NCBI GenBank assembly: GCA_001896555.1
Contig: MPOS01000011.1
Span: forward strand, 94,223-158,222
Direction of reading: 5' to 3'
DNA from: Candidatus Phosphitivorax anaerolimi
GTDB lineage: Bacteria; Desulfobacterota; Desulfomonilia; UBA1062
Length of the DNA stretch: 64,000 nt
Under the pieces are notes generated by a model that was given only the letters and a program-made list of their open reading frames with translations, ran no database searches and was not told where the DNA came from. Positions 1-8,259 of the stretch are shown piece by piece. Both the position numbers and the translations under genes were made by a program. Within the stretch, counting starts at the first letter, position 1. Every line of letters starts with the position of its first letter.

Positions 1-271
1 GACCGGCAGGACCCACCAGATCCGGGTGCATCTAGCCGACATGGGGCACCCGGTGGCGGGTGACCCCGAGTATGGGGGCAGGAAACGGGCCAATACCATC
101 ACCGATCCGGTGGTCAGATCGCGGGTAAAAAGGCTGGGCAGGCAGATGCTCCATGCCTGGAAGCTGGGGATCACCCATCCGGTGACAGGGCAATGGATGG
201 AATTCACCTCAGAGATGCCCGAAGACATGAAAGCCCTTGCGGCCCTTCTGGACGAGCGGCAGCCGTGCTGA
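1..271 (+). CDS. RluA-family pseudouridine synthase, C-terminal end (partial)
   Basis: The window opens inside this gene. The first readable codons give TGRTHQIRVHLADMGHPVAG, the conserved C-terminal signature of RluA/RluC/RluD enzymes, followed by about 70 residues to a TGA stop at 269-271. RluA-family enzymes isomerise specific uridines in rRNA or tRNA; the catalytic Asp motif lies upstream of the window. The ATG at 26 is an internal Met, not a start. The 23S rRNA target cannot be assigned from this fragment. Confidence 0.9.
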   Translation, partial: TGRTHQIRVHLADMGHPVAGDPEYGGRKRANTITDPVVRSRVKRLGRQMLHAWKLGITHPVTGQWMEFTSEMPEDMKALAALLDERQPC

Positions 272-396
272 AAGGACAGCCGGAATGCCTGCAATGCACC
301 TGAGGGATATCGGGCGGAAAGGAGACAGGCGAAAATGATAAAACCCGTGAGATATTATTCAATAATCGCCACAAAACACGTAAAACAGAAAAGGAA

Positions 397-828
397 TTGA
401 CAATTTTGCCCGCATTGGTTGATTATACGCGCATGCAGAGACTTTCAGACATTCTCAACAGGAAGCGCTGGGGATTCGGCAAGATCATCAAGATCCGAAA
501 TCTGTGGACAGAGATCGCCGGAGACGTGCTGGCAGCCCACACCGAGCCGGTTCACCTCAAGGACGGTACACTCGCGGTCATCTGCGACTCGCCGGTATGG
601 GTGCAGCAGATGGGGGTCCTCGGACCGGCCCTGGCCGATAAAGTACACAAGGTGGCCAGGATCAAGGTGGACAAGGTCGAGGCAAAGTTCTCCCTGAACA
701 GCCGTCCGTATCAGAGGCGGACACCTGCCAAGCGGCCAGTAGTGAAACTGAATATCGATCCGGAAGACGTGAAACAGATCAAGGACCCGAAGCTCAGGAA
801 AGCGGTGATGCAGCTCATCGACTCCTAG
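397..828 (+). CDS. DUF721 / DciA-like protein
   Basis: The 143-residue product has the DUF721 core: IWxEIxG-like NLWTEIAGDVLAAHTEPVHL, then the GTLAVICDSPVWVQQM segment. DciA-type members help load the replicative helicase, but many DUF721 proteins have no tested role. The first start is TTG at 397, with AAAAGGAA just upstream at tight spacing. An ATG at 433 (MQRLSDILN) is the alternative and begins closer to the family core. The C-terminus is Lys-rich. A REP-like repeat starts 2 bases after the TAG stop. The domain call is good; function is inferred from family. Confidence 0.75.
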   Translation: MTILPALVDYTRMQRLSDILNRKRWGFGKIIKIRNLWTEIAGDVLAAHTEPVHLKDGTLAVICDSPVWVQQMGVLGPALADKVHKVARIKVDKVEAKFSLNSRPYQRRTPAKRPVVKLNIDPEDVKQIKDPKLRKAVMQLIDS

Positions 829-829
829 T

Positions 830-848
830 CGGGGACGGATTCACATTT
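830..848 (+). repeat. REP-like repeat, copy A
   Basis: A 19-base sequence starting CGGGGACGGATTCAC immediately follows the stop codon of the DUF721 gene. It matches 17 of 19 positions at 27019-27037, which also lies just after a plus-strand stop codon. The position and spacing suggest a dispersed extragenic element; no transposase is nearby. Confidence 0.5.
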
Positions 849-1012
849 ATAGCATCGGCAGTGAAATATGGTATAAGAGAAGAGGTTTGTATGGAAGAGA
901 TCCCGGCTCAAGCCGGGGATGGGTTTTCATCCGGATGCGTTCACATGGCGGGTGGGTCCCGGCGGGAAACGTTTTCTTTGTTTGATTGACAGTGCATCAA
1001 AAAGGGGCAGGG

Positions 1013-1711
1013 ATGGCTGAACAGAAAAGAAAGCTGATGCGCACCATATGGGTGCTGGGGGCCGGGTTCTTCCTCATCATGATTGTCTGGGCGCTCTCGA
1101 TTGTGGGGGTGATCCCGCTCACCTTTACCGTGGTCGATACTCCCCAGGCCCTGATCAAGTTCCTGGATTCACCTCGCGATGACATGCGGGGCGTCAAGGT
1201 CAACGGCCACTTCCTTAACATCGGCAAGCGGCGCTCGCTTCAGATTGTCAAGGGGTACGACGAGGTCATGTACCTCGTGCGGCCCTACCGGCAGGTCAGG
1301 GTGCCTTCCCGAAGCCTCACCCAGGCCGAGCTCCTGGACTTCTGCACGAACATCACCGGGGCAGGATTCAACGAGCTGAGATCCCGCCTGGAATCAGGGG
1401 ACCAGGTGCCCGCCGAGTGGGAAGGCCGCATAGAGGACAAGGCCATCCGGATCGTCAAGGCGAGCATGTTCAGCTACCTTGTCAGCGGGCTTAAGGAAGG
1501 GCCGGTCTTCATGACCCAGGTCGAGCTCGCCAAAAGGCTCGGCATGGACGAATCGTACATCCTCACCCGGCTCATCCCTGTGCAGAAGCGGTGGTATGAG
1601 GAATTCCTCTCGAGCAGCTCCCTGCAGGCGCCCTATCCTGTTCGTTACATCATTCCGATCCAAGACGAGCTGACTGCGTGGCTTGTCGCGCAGGCGGCCT
1701 CTCAGAAATAG
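1013..1711 (+). CDS. Membrane-anchored protein of unknown function
   Basis: This 232-residue protein has one N-terminal membrane segment (about residues 8-32, TIWVLGAGFFLIMIVWALSI) followed by a soluble domain of about 195 residues. No family was recognised. The downstream domain is rich in charged residues and includes an ELAKRLGMDES segment that resembles a helix-turn-helix only superficially. ATG 1013 is preferred over the upstream TTG at 986 because AAGGGGCAGGG lies just before it. It has its own intergenic region on both sides and no evident operon partner. Confidence 0.7.
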   Translation: MAEQKRKLMRTIWVLGAGFFLIMIVWALSIVGVIPLTFTVVDTPQALIKFLDSPRDDMRGVKVNGHFLNIGKRRSLQIVKGYDEVMYLVRPYRQVRVPSRSLTQAELLDFCTNITGAGFNELRSRLESGDQVPAEWEGRIEDKAIRIVKASMFSYLVSGLKEGPVFMTQVELAKRLGMDESYILTRLIPVQKRWYEEFLSSSSLQAPYPVRYIIPIQDELTAWLVAQAASQK

Positions 1712-1979
1712 GAGTGGGAGATTCAGGGCGCCGGGGTTTGCATCAGGGCGGCCTGTTCATGACGAGTCTGACTGTCTTTGCACCAAAATCACAACCTCTA
1801 GGATCAGATACCGGTTTTGATCGAACGGTAAGCAGGGCATCCCTTTACCTTCGGCCGAATGGATGTCGGCGGAAAGAGGGCCGCCATAGCGATGCTGGAG
1901 ATGATGGATCCCTGCGTGGGGTTCTGAAAAGAACGATCAGGGCTTGTGTCTTCTTTCTTATCGATTATTTTCATCTCAG

Positions 1980-2004
1980 GGAGTGTAAACAGTGTTTACA
2001 CTCC
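1980..2004. promoter_or_regulatory. Operator palindrome upstream of acyl-CoA dehydrogenase
   Basis: A perfect inverted repeat has 11-bp arms (left arm GGAGTGTAAAC) separated by AGT. The right arm contains the promoter -35 hexamer, so a bound dimer should block RNA polymerase. The inner core AAAC-N3-GTTT fits the reported PsrA-type (TetR fatty-acid regulator) site C/GAAAC-N2-4-GTTTG/C. A TetR gene lies just beyond the target gene (3953-4591). The assignment to that regulator is inference. Confidence 0.7.
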
Positions 2005-2023
2005 AGGGAAAATCTTCTATAAT
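1995..2023 (+). promoter_or_regulatory. sigma70-type promoter of acyl-CoA dehydrogenase
   Basis: The elements are TTTACA (1995-2000), a 17-bp spacer, and TATAAT (2018-2023). Transcription would start near 2030, giving a leader of about 47 bases with a GGGAGGG ribosome site at 2064-2070 before ATG 2077. The -35 lies inside the palindrome at 1980-2004. Confidence 0.75.
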
Positions 2024-2076
2024 TGTATTTGAATGGCGATGATATCCCGTTCACGGGAGCAGAGGGAGGGTGAGCT

Positions 2077-3702
2077 ATGTCATTTCCGAACAGGAACAAT
2101 CCGTACAGCTTCGATGAGTTTCTTCAGTGGCGAAGCAAGGTGAACTACTACCGGGACGATGCGTTTTTCCAGAAGGTGCTTATGCATTTCTGCGGGGAGG
2201 AGTGGGAAGCGATCGACAGGGACCTGGATCGCATGTCCGAGAAGGTCTCATACCGGTGGCGGGACTTTGCCGAGAAGATCTCCTGGCCCGAGCACAGGCC
2301 CTACATCAAGCACTATGACGGCCACAACCACCGGATCGACCGGATCGTGCGGCCCCTGGAGACCGAGATCATGGAAAAGGAGATCTTCTCCGAGGCCTTC
2401 TTCTCCGAAAAAACTTCGCCCTGGCTCAGGCTCGCCAAGATGTATCTGATCTATCAGAACGGCGAGGCCTGCATCGCGTGTCCGATCACCTGCACCGAGG
2501 GGCTGGTGGCCCTGCTGGAAAAATATGCCGATACACCCGAGACCAGACGCATCCTTCAGCACTGCAAGGAGGGCATCGACGGCGACTTCGCCATCGGCGC
2601 CCAGTATCTCTCCGAGATCCAGGGCGGCTCGGATGTACCCTCCAACGTGCTCGAGGCCGTCTATGAGGACGGGCAGTGGCGCCTCTACGGCACCAAGTTC
2701 TTCTGCTCGGCTACGCACGCCGACTATGCGGTGGTCACGGCCAAGCCCGCCGGCTCTGAAGACGTGGCCCTATTCGTGGTGCCTTCCTGGCTGGAGGGCA
2801 ACAAGGAAAAAGAGATCAGAAACGGCTATACCATCGACCGCATCAAGTGGAAGATGGGCACATCCGAGCTCACAACAGCCGAGCTCACGTTCAATGGCGC
2901 CATCGCCTATCCGGTAGGGCCTCTCAACCGCGGCGTGGCCAACGTAGTGGGCATCGTGCTCACCTATTCAAGGCTCACGGTAGGCCTTTCCGCGGCTGCG
3001 TTCATGGCCCGGGCGGTGAGGGAGGCGCGCGCCTATGCCGGGTTCCGTGACGCATTCGGCCTGCGGATCGACAACTTCCCCATGCTCGAAGGCCAGCTCC
3101 GCGCCATGGAGCTGTTCTCGAAGCGGACTGTAGCGGCTGCCTTCAGACTCTATCGGGATTTTCTGACCCTGCCCGGAGGACTCAAAGGAGGGCTTGTGAC
3201 CGACGAGTCAGAGGAGGAGAAGAAGAGACGCTTCGATGTGCGCGAGCTCATCATGCTCCAGAAGATCACGGCCTCGTGGGACTGCACCGATGTGATCCGT
3301 CAGGCCATGTCCGTCTTCGGCGGTCACGGCGTGATGGAGGACTTCTCGGCGCTGCCCCGGCTGTTCCGTGACTCGGCCATCAACGAGCTCTGGGAAGGCC
3401 CGAGAAACGTCCTGCTCACCCAGATGCATCGCGACTTCCAGCGGGTGTCGGGTTGGTACCGGCCCTCCGAGTTTGTGCGGCACGCGCTTGCAGGCGCCGA
3501 TGAGAAACTGATCCAGAGGTTCGGGGCCGAGATGGACGAGCTCATCGCCTGCCCCAGCCTGTTTGTCATGGACGAAAAGACCATGGACATCTGCAGGCGG
3601 TGGGATGCGTTCTGCCACGAGTTCTTCCATGCCTATCAGGACCTGGCGCTCGACGAGGTGGAGAGAGCCGGAGAGGCAGCCGCGAAAGAGCAGGGAATGT
3701 GA
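2077..3702 (+). CDS. Acyl-CoA dehydrogenase, AidB-like
   Basis: This 541-residue flavoenzyme would catalyse FAD-dependent alpha,beta-dehydrogenation of an acyl-CoA. The N-terminal part is long, as in AidB/large acyl-CoA dehydrogenases. The central part has YLSEIQGGSDVPSN, equivalent to the usual AGSD flavin/substrate motif. The C-terminal part has SVFGGHGVMED and NELWEGPRNVLLTQ; Glu about residue 441 is in the position of the catalytic base of AidB-like and isovaleryl-type members. The start has a clear GGGAGGG ribosome site. It stands alone behind a regulated promoter and faces a TetR gene. The substrate is not determinable; a role in fatty or branched acyl-CoA oxidation is inferred. Confidence 0.88.
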   Translation: MSFPNRNNPYSFDEFLQWRSKVNYYRDDAFFQKVLMHFCGEEWEAIDRDLDRMSEKVSYRWRDFAEKISWPEHRPYIKHYDGHNHRIDRIVRPLETEIMEKEIFSEAFFSEKTSPWLRLAKMYLIYQNGEACIACPITCTEGLVALLEKYADTPETRRILQHCKEGIDGDFAIGAQYLSEIQGGSDVPSNVLEAVYEDGQWRLYGTKFFCSATHADYAVVTAKPAGSEDVALFVVPSWLEGNKEKEIRNGYTIDRIKWKMGTSELTTAELTFNGAIAYPVGPLNRGVANVVGIVLTYSRLTVGLSAAAFMARAVREARAYAGFRDAFGLRIDNFPMLEGQLRAMELFSKRTVAAAFRLYRDFLTLPGGLKGGLVTDESEEEKKRRFDVRELIMLQKITASWDCTDVIRQAMSVFGGHGVMEDFSALPRLFRDSAINELWEGPRNVLLTQMHRDFQRVSGWYRPSEFVRHALAGADEKLIQRFGAEMDELIACPSLFVMDEKTMDICRRWDAFCHEFFHAYQDLALDEVERAGEAAAKEQGM

Positions 3703-3929
3703 GAGGCATACCCGGGAGCAGGAGGGGCCGGGAAGAAAGGGCACGGAGGTTCAATGTATGCACCTTTGCTGTGCAAGCCCCGGACCCGGCCGCTTACGGC
3801 GGGGAATGTGCCCTCAATCGCAGTCCTTATTGAGTGGACTGAAGAGGTATGATCCAACCGCTCTACGTTGAAGCATGTTCAAGCGTGCCGAGAACGGCCT
3901 GATCCCTCTCCAAGGCCTTGAATGATACA

Positions 3930-3957
3930 CCGCTGCTTGCAGCGGCGACGTTTTATT
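3930..3957 (+). terminator. Probable intrinsic terminator of the acyl-CoA dehydrogenase transcript
   Basis: A perfect 7-bp stem, CCGCTGC (3930-3936) with GCAGCGG (3939-3945), is followed by CGACG and the T-rich run TTTTATTT. It overlaps the 3' end of the convergent TetR gene, so it may separate the two transcripts. Confidence 0.5.
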
Positions 3958-4591
3958 TCTCAACGGCCCCGGACCGCACCTCGTTTTCGAAAAGACGGGC
4001 GATGATGCGCGCCACAAGCCTCATGTGTTCGCAGACCTCGTCCACAGTCCTTCCCGGATGCCGCCGGTAGGTGATGAGGATCCCGTTGAGCGCGGCGAAG
4101 AAGGCGTGGGAAAGCCTTCGCACGTCTTGCTTTGCGCCCATTTTCACGAAGAGCCGGTCGAACCGGTCGAGCACGGATCGCTCGATGGTATTGAGCCTTT
4201 CCTGGAGATCTTCGTTTATCGATCCTTCGAGCATGAAATGGGTCATCATCTTGAAGTATTGCTCGTGCTCGGTGAGATAGGCGATGAATATCCCCGCCAC
4301 CTTTTCGATGAGGTCTTCTTGCACGGTGTCGATGCAGTTGTCGAGGGCCGGGATGAGGTCGCTGGCCCCGCGGAGAAAGGCCTCGATGAACAGATGCTGC
4401 TGATTGGGGAAATAGCGGTAGATGAGTGCCGGAGAAATGCCTGCCAGCCTGGCGATATCGCGCATGTTGACCTTGTTGAAGGGTTTCTCAGCGAATATTG
4501 CCTCGGCCGCGTCGATGATGGCATCCCGGCGTGCCTTACGCTGGTCGTCGTTGAGCCGTGGAAAAACATGTTTCTTTTCATCAGAGAGCAT
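3953..4591 (-). CDS. TetR/AcrR-family transcriptional regulator
   Basis: This 212-residue regulator has an N-terminal DNA-binding domain with IDAAEAIFAEKPFNKVNMRD and the helix-turn-helix IARLAGISPALIYRYFPNQQ. The C-terminal ligand-binding domain is of unknown specificity. The open frame extends to 4657, but ATG 4591 (MLSDEKKH) has AAGGAG at a 9-base spacing and matches usual TetR length. It converges on the acyl-CoA dehydrogenase, whose promoter carries a 25-bp operator-like palindrome. By analogy with PsrA/FadR-type TetR proteins it may sense acyl-CoA or fatty acid; that link is inference. Confidence 0.88.
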   Translation of the reverse strand: MLSDEKKHVFPRLNDDQRKARRDAIIDAAEAIFAEKPFNKVNMRDIARLAGISPALIYRYFPNQQHLFIEAFLRGASDLIPALDNCIDTVQEDLIEKVAGIFIAYLTEHEQYFKMMTHFMLEGSINEDLQERLNTIERSVLDRFDRLFVKMGAKQDVRRLSHAFFAALNGILITYRRHPGRTVDEVCEHMRLVARIIARLFENEVRSGAVEK

Positions 4592-4814
4592 GTATGGACG
4601 CTCCTTCAGCATTGTCTGTCGCTTAAAGGGAGGCCCCTTGCAGCCGGCCCCTTTCACCGCCAGGAGAAAGGACCCCAGGCAAACCTCCTGGATACATCGT
4701 CCAAGGGGTGTCTGCGTGACGGAGTCATCCCATTGAAAGATATTTCACGCTTGTTATGTGCATTATATGCCAAGTGGCTGAGGAAATACAGCGTGGAATA
4801 CTGTATGAGGAGTG

Positions 4815-4901
4815 TGGTGCCGGGAACAGGACTTGAACCTGCACGAGCCTGCGCCCACCAGAACCTGAATCTGGCGCGTCTGCCAATTCCGCCATCCCGG
4901 C
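4815..4901 (-). tRNA. tRNA-Leu (anticodon CAG)
   Basis: The complement folds as a class II tRNA. The acceptor GCCGGGA pairs with TCCCGGC, the anticodon stem CCAGA/TCTGG encloses loop TTCAGGT with anticodon CAG, a long variable arm follows, and the T-loop is GTTCAAGTC-like. The 3' CCA is encoded (4815-4817). Decodes CUG leucine codons. A strong divergent promoter lies immediately upstream. Confidence 0.95.
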
Positions 4902-4934
4902 ACGCTGATACTTGAAATCATCAGGTGATTCCCA

Positions 4935-4963
4935 TATATAGTTTTGCACTTTTTAAATGTCAA
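4935..4963 (-). promoter_or_regulatory. sigma70-type promoter of tRNA-Leu
   Basis: Read on the minus strand: TTGACA, a 17-base spacer, then TATATA, ending 33 bases before the tRNA 5' end. The -35 box overlaps the ATG at 4957, which argues that ribF starts at the later ATG 4975. Confidence 0.75.
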
Positions 4964-4974
4964 GGACGTATCTG

Positions 4975-5910
4975 ATGGAAGTGATAAGGGACCACAGCAG
5001 CATAGATTCTTCACTGTTCACCAGGCCTGTGATGACAATCGGCAACTTCGACGGGTGTCACATCGGTCATCAGAAGATCTTTCAGCGGGTGAGGTCACAT
5101 GCCGCGCAGCTGGGCGGGGTGTCGGTGGTGTACACCTTCGATCCCCATCCCGCATCCGTGATCAAGGGCGTGACCCCGCAGCTCATCTTCACTCTGGAGG
5201 AAAAGATCGAGGCCATCCGCTGCATGGGTATGGATTTTCTCATCATCATCCCCTTTACCCGCGAGTACGCCGATACCGATCCTCTCGTGTTCGTCAAAGA
5301 CGTGATCGTCGGCAAGATCGGGGCAGAGGGCGTGGTGGTGGGACACGACTTCGTGTTCGGGAAAAAGGCCGGGGGTAATATCCCGTTTCTCAAACGCGCG
5401 GGCGAGGAAATGGGCTTCTTCGTTGAGTGCATGGAGCCCGTGACGTTCGAAGGGGCCGTGGTGTCCAGCACCTGCATCCGGAAGATGATCCTCTCAGGCG
5501 ACGTCGCGGGTGCATCGCGTCTCATGAAATTTCCCTTCCGCATCCACGGCCCCGTGGTGCACGGCATGGCGCGGGGGAGGGAGCTGGGATTTCCCACGGC
5601 AAACATCAGGCCCGACAAGGAGCTCATCCCCGCCTTCGGGGTCTATGCCGTGTACATCCGCATGGACGGCCGGGAGTGGGAAGGGGTGGTGAACATCGGA
5701 AACAACCCCACCTTCGACGGCACAGGCACCTCGATCGAGGCCTTTCTCTTCGATTTCGAGGGAGACCTCTACGGCCGCGAGCTCACCGTGGAGTTCGTGG
5801 AATATATCCGCGGCGAGATCAAGTTCGCCGACAAGGAGTATCTCATCGAGCAGATCGCAGCCGACTGCAAGACAGCCCGGGAGATACTCTCCAAGAGGAA
5901 GACACCTTGA
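4975..5910 (+). CDS. ribF: Bifunctional riboflavin kinase / FAD synthetase
   Basis: This 311-residue enzyme phosphorylates riboflavin to FMN and adenylylates FMN to FAD. The N-terminal nucleotidyltransferase domain shows GNFDGCHIGHQ (HxGH motif), FDPHP and STCIRKMI (ISSTxIR-like). The C-terminal flavokinase domain (from about residue 185) shows GRELGFPTANI and NIGNNPTF. ATG 4975 has AAGGA at 8 bases and gives the family-typical opening MEVIR; the upstream ATG 4957 sits in the tRNA-Leu promoter. The stop overlaps the TTG start of the metallophosphoesterase gene, so the two are probably translationally coupled. Confidence 0.95.
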   Translation: MEVIRDHSSIDSSLFTRPVMTIGNFDGCHIGHQKIFQRVRSHAAQLGGVSVVYTFDPHPASVIKGVTPQLIFTLEEKIEAIRCMGMDFLIIIPFTREYADTDPLVFVKDVIVGKIGAEGVVVGHDFVFGKKAGGNIPFLKRAGEEMGFFVECMEPVTFEGAVVSSTCIRKMILSGDVAGASRLMKFPFRIHGPVVHGMARGRELGFPTANIRPDKELIPAFGVYAVYIRMDGREWEGVVNIGNNPTFDGTGTSIEAFLFDFEGDLYGRELTVEFVEYIRGEIKFADKEYLIEQIAADCKTAREILSKRKTP

Positions 5911-6608
5911 GAATCTTTGCCATCGCCGACCTGCATCTCTCCTTCGCCGTGGACAAGCCCATGGATATCTTCGGGTCTGCCTGGGCGGACCACCCCCGGA
6001 GGATCAGGGAGGCATGGACCGGGACCGTGGAGAACGACGACGTGGTGCTCATCCCCGGAGACATCTCCTGGGCCATGCGGCTTGCCGAGGCGGCCCCGGA
6101 CTTCGCCTTTCTCGAAGAGCTTCCGGGTACCAAGGTGATCATCAGGGGAAACCACGACTACTGGTGGTCGAGCCTGAGCAAGGTGAGAAAGGCCCTGCCT
6201 CCTTCCGTGATCCCCCTGCAGAACAACTCCGTGGTGTTCGGCAGCACCGGCATCGCCGGCACCAGACTCTGGATCGACCCTTCGCTCCAGCTCGAGAACG
6301 CCTCGCCCGACGACGGCAAGATCTGGGATCGGGAGGTGGAGAGGCTCAAGCTCTCCCTGGCGTCTCTGCCCGGAGGCTTGGAGAGGAAGATCGTCATGAC
6401 CCACTTCCCCCCCATCTCCCTCCACGGCAGAGAGAGCCGTGCGGTCGAGGCAGCGCGTGAATATGGATGTGATGTCTGGGTGTTCGGGCACATGCACCTG
6501 GGCAGCCTCGACTACGGCGGCTTCAACCGGACCATAGACGGCATCCGCTTCGAGTTCGTGTCCGCCGATTATCTCAATTTCCGCCCCAAGTTCATCATTG
6601 AGGCGTGA
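5907..6608 (+). CDS. Calcineurin-like metallophosphoesterase
   Basis: This 233-residue predicted phosphohydrolase has the ordered metal-binding motifs IADLHLS, PGDISWA, RGNHDYWW, MTHFPP and FGHMHLG, the full set of the binuclear phosphoesterase fold. It resembles the COG1768 group, whose substrate is not established. The start is TTG 5907, sharing bases with the ribF TGA (TTGA overlap), with AAGAGGA 7 bases upstream. A longer open frame runs back through ribF but those codons are in the wrong frame. Coupling to ribF suggests shared expression only; no functional link is known. Confidence 0.88.
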   Translation: MRIFAIADLHLSFAVDKPMDIFGSAWADHPRRIREAWTGTVENDDVVLIPGDISWAMRLAEAAPDFAFLEELPGTKVIIRGNHDYWWSSLSKVRKALPPSVIPLQNNSVVFGSTGIAGTRLWIDPSLQLENASPDDGKIWDREVERLKLSLASLPGGLERKIVMTHFPPISLHGRESRAVEAAREYGCDVWVFGHMHLGSLDYGGFNRTIDGIRFEFVSADYLNFRPKFIIEA

Positions 6609-6616
6609 AGATGTTT

Positions 6617-6644
6617 TTGTAGTTGTATTTCAACGTATTATAAG
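6617..6644 (+). promoter_or_regulatory. Possible promoter of the GntR regulator gene
   Basis: TTGTAG (6617-6622), 16-bp spacer, TATAAG (6639-6644) lie in an AT-rich 100-bp stretch before GTG 6717. The hexamers are imperfect, so this is tentative. Confidence 0.35.
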
Positions 6645-6716
6645 TATATCTTTATCTCACAGGCATAATCCTATATAGTTATATCATATGCCAATTAGGC
6701 AAAGCAGGAGAACAAG

Positions 6717-7463
6717 GTGAAGAAGACCAAGCTGACAGGATTATCCAGGATTGAAAAATCGCCCGATATCCCCACCCTGGTGATGAACCAGATCATCGAC
6801 CTCATCGCCCAGGGCAAGCTCAAGATCGGAGAGAAGCTGCCTTCCGAACAGGAGATGACCGAGCTCTTCGGCATCAGCCGGATCTCTCTGCGTGAGGCAA
6901 TGAAGCTGCTCGAAGCCAAGGGGTATATCGAATCCCGGGACAGGAAGGGCAAGTATGTCCGTTCGCTTACCGACAACGTGAAGACGTCCATCGAAGACCT
7001 GATCTCCGTAAACCACGACAAGATCTGGGAGCTTCTCGCCGTCAGGAGACTCATCGATTCCGAGGCCGCATACCTTGCCGCCATGAACGTGACCAAGGAG
7101 CAGAAGAAGCGCTTCAAGAAGATTATCGACCGCCTGAGCGTCATCGGTGCGGACAAGGTCCTGGTCTCCAAGGAGGGAGGCAAGCTCTACTCCGACTTCT
7201 TCGACATCCTGGCCGATTCCACGAAAAACACCATCTTCGTGCACTTGAGGGAAACCATCGCCCACGTGCTCACCGGTGCGTTCCCCTACAGCCGCAAGAA
7301 GCTCGCCAGGATCGAGGGGAGCTCGACCGCGATCGTCGACCAGCTCATGAAGGTCTATAATGCCATTGAGAAACGCGATGCGGATGCGGCAAAGGCCTAT
7401 ACCGTAGAGCACATCGATTATATCGAGAAGTCCCTGAAGAAGGCCTTCAAGGAAGAGGGTTGA
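6717..7463 (+). CDS. GntR-family regulator, FadR/FCD type
   Basis: This 248-residue repressor-like protein has a winged helix at about residues 18-85 (KIGEKLPSEQEMTELFGISR, then ISLREAMKLLEAKGYIESR) and an alpha-helical FCD effector domain at about 95-235 (RRLIDSEAAYLAA). FCD regulators sense small carboxylates, sugars acids or acyl groups. It starts at GTG 6717 with AGGAG 6 bases upstream. The neighbouring genes give no clear target, and the 100-bp AT-rich upstream region could hold an autoregulatory site. The ligand cannot be read from sequence. Confidence 0.9.
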   Translation: MKKTKLTGLSRIEKSPDIPTLVMNQIIDLIAQGKLKIGEKLPSEQEMTELFGISRISLREAMKLLEAKGYIESRDRKGKYVRSLTDNVKTSIEDLISVNHDKIWELLAVRRLIDSEAAYLAAMNVTKEQKKRFKKIIDRLSVIGADKVLVSKEGGKLYSDFFDILADSTKNTIFVHLRETIAHVLTGAFPYSRKKLARIEGSSTAIVDQLMKVYNAIEKRDADAAKAYTVEHIDYIEKSLKKAFKEEG

Positions 7464-7549
7464 TCCCCGCCCCCTTCAAAGCCGGGGCCTATTCCTTGAT
7501 TCCTCCTTCTTTGGCGCCGGCTTCGCGGAGGGCTTTTCAAGGCGGGGTC
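7462..7549. repeat. Long imperfect hairpin between convergent genes
   Basis: The segment starting GATCCCCGCCCCCTTCAAAG pairs imperfectly with TTTCAAGGCGGGGTC at its end. An inner pair, AAGCCGGGGCC with GGCGCCGGCTT, nests within it, with a bulge of about 11 bases on one side. It lies between the converging GntR and HAD genes, and no clear T-run follows on the plus strand. It may act as a bidirectional terminator. Confidence 0.4.
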
Positions 7550-7674
7550 ACATCCCCCCATCAAGCTGTCAGGCTCGAAGCAGAGTGCAAGGCAAGTAAT
7601 TTGCTGCTCCCGCGTGTTCATGACAGGTGAGCACAGTCCCCGCCCCGCTCGGCATAGCCTCCCGGCCCCCGGCC

Positions 7675-8259
7675 TCACTCCAGGCCGTTCCAGTTGATGA
7701 GCGAAGAGATGTCGCCCCAGTTTTTGACCGTGAGGTAGGAGTGATCCTTGCGGTTCCAGGGCTGGTCGTAAATGATGGGTGTGATTCCCTCAGGCGCGAG
7801 CAGGTGGCAGGTGTCCACCCTGTCTTCGATGAAGTAGCGCACCCCTTCTTCCTGGAGGATTTCGAGCTTTGCGGTGTTTGTCCCGGTGGCTATGATCCTG
7901 ATATGCCCGGCAGGCAATTCCGGGGCGTGCCTCTTGAACCAGCGCTCAAGGGGCTCGGCCACGGGCCGCGCCGTGACCAGCAGCACCGGCGAGATCCGCG
8001 CCAGCCGGGAGAGAACATCCATGGCCCCCAGGTTGGGAAGCAGATCGATCTCATGAGGAAGGTAGGTGATGGTGTCGATGATCTGCATGGCATCGTCCAG
8101 TTCCATCTTGATCACCTTGAGAAAGTCATAATCGGTGATGTCCTCATATTCGACCGAGACATGATAGTCCTTCCTGGCGATCTCCACGAACAGCCGGAAG
8201 GTGTCTGCCACGACGCCGTCGAAATCAAAGGCGATCTCCTTTGCAGGGATTTTCAGCAT
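7675..8259 (-). CDS. HAD-superfamily phosphatase (5'-nucleotidase-like)
   Basis: This 194-residue soluble hydrolase has the nucleophile motif FDFDGVVADT near residue 11, a TARP motif in place of the S/T motif II, and EDRVDTCHLL as the C-terminal acidic motif. It fits the compact HAD group that includes 5'(3')-deoxyribonucleotidase-like proteins and COG5663, but the substrate is unknown. The frame opens at 8310, but ATG 8259 has GAGGA at a 5-base spacing and begins right before the first HAD strand. It is monocistronic, convergent with the GntR gene and divergent from tRNA-Val. Confidence 0.82.
   Translation of the reverse strand: MLKIPAKEIAFDFDGVVADTFRLFVEIARKDYHVSVEYEDITDYDFLKVIKMELDDAMQIIDTITYLPHEIDLLPNLGAMDVLSRLARISPVLLVTARPVAEPLERWFKRHAPELPAGHIRIIATGTNTAKLEILQEEGVRYFIEDRVDTCHLLAPEGITPIIYDQPWNRKDHSYLTVKNWGDISSLINWNGLE

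Larger units (their letters stand above)
1712..2076. other. Intergenic region, 365 bp, carrying the acyl-CoA dehydrogenase promoter
   Basis: No convincing gene was seen here. An open frame at 1678-2022 overlaps the end of the preceding gene and has no family features. The 3' third holds a perfect palindrome and a sigma70-type promoter, listed separately. Confidence 0.6.

Noticed and set aside
1678..2022. Open reading frame between the membrane protein and acyl-CoA dehydrogenase genes
   Set aside because: It overlaps the preceding gene, lacks a ribosome site and family features, and runs into the operator and promoter.
4025..4915. 296-codon plus-strand frame opposite the TetR gene
   Set aside because: It is antisense to a well-supported TetR gene and also crosses tRNA-Leu; a GC-rich shadow.
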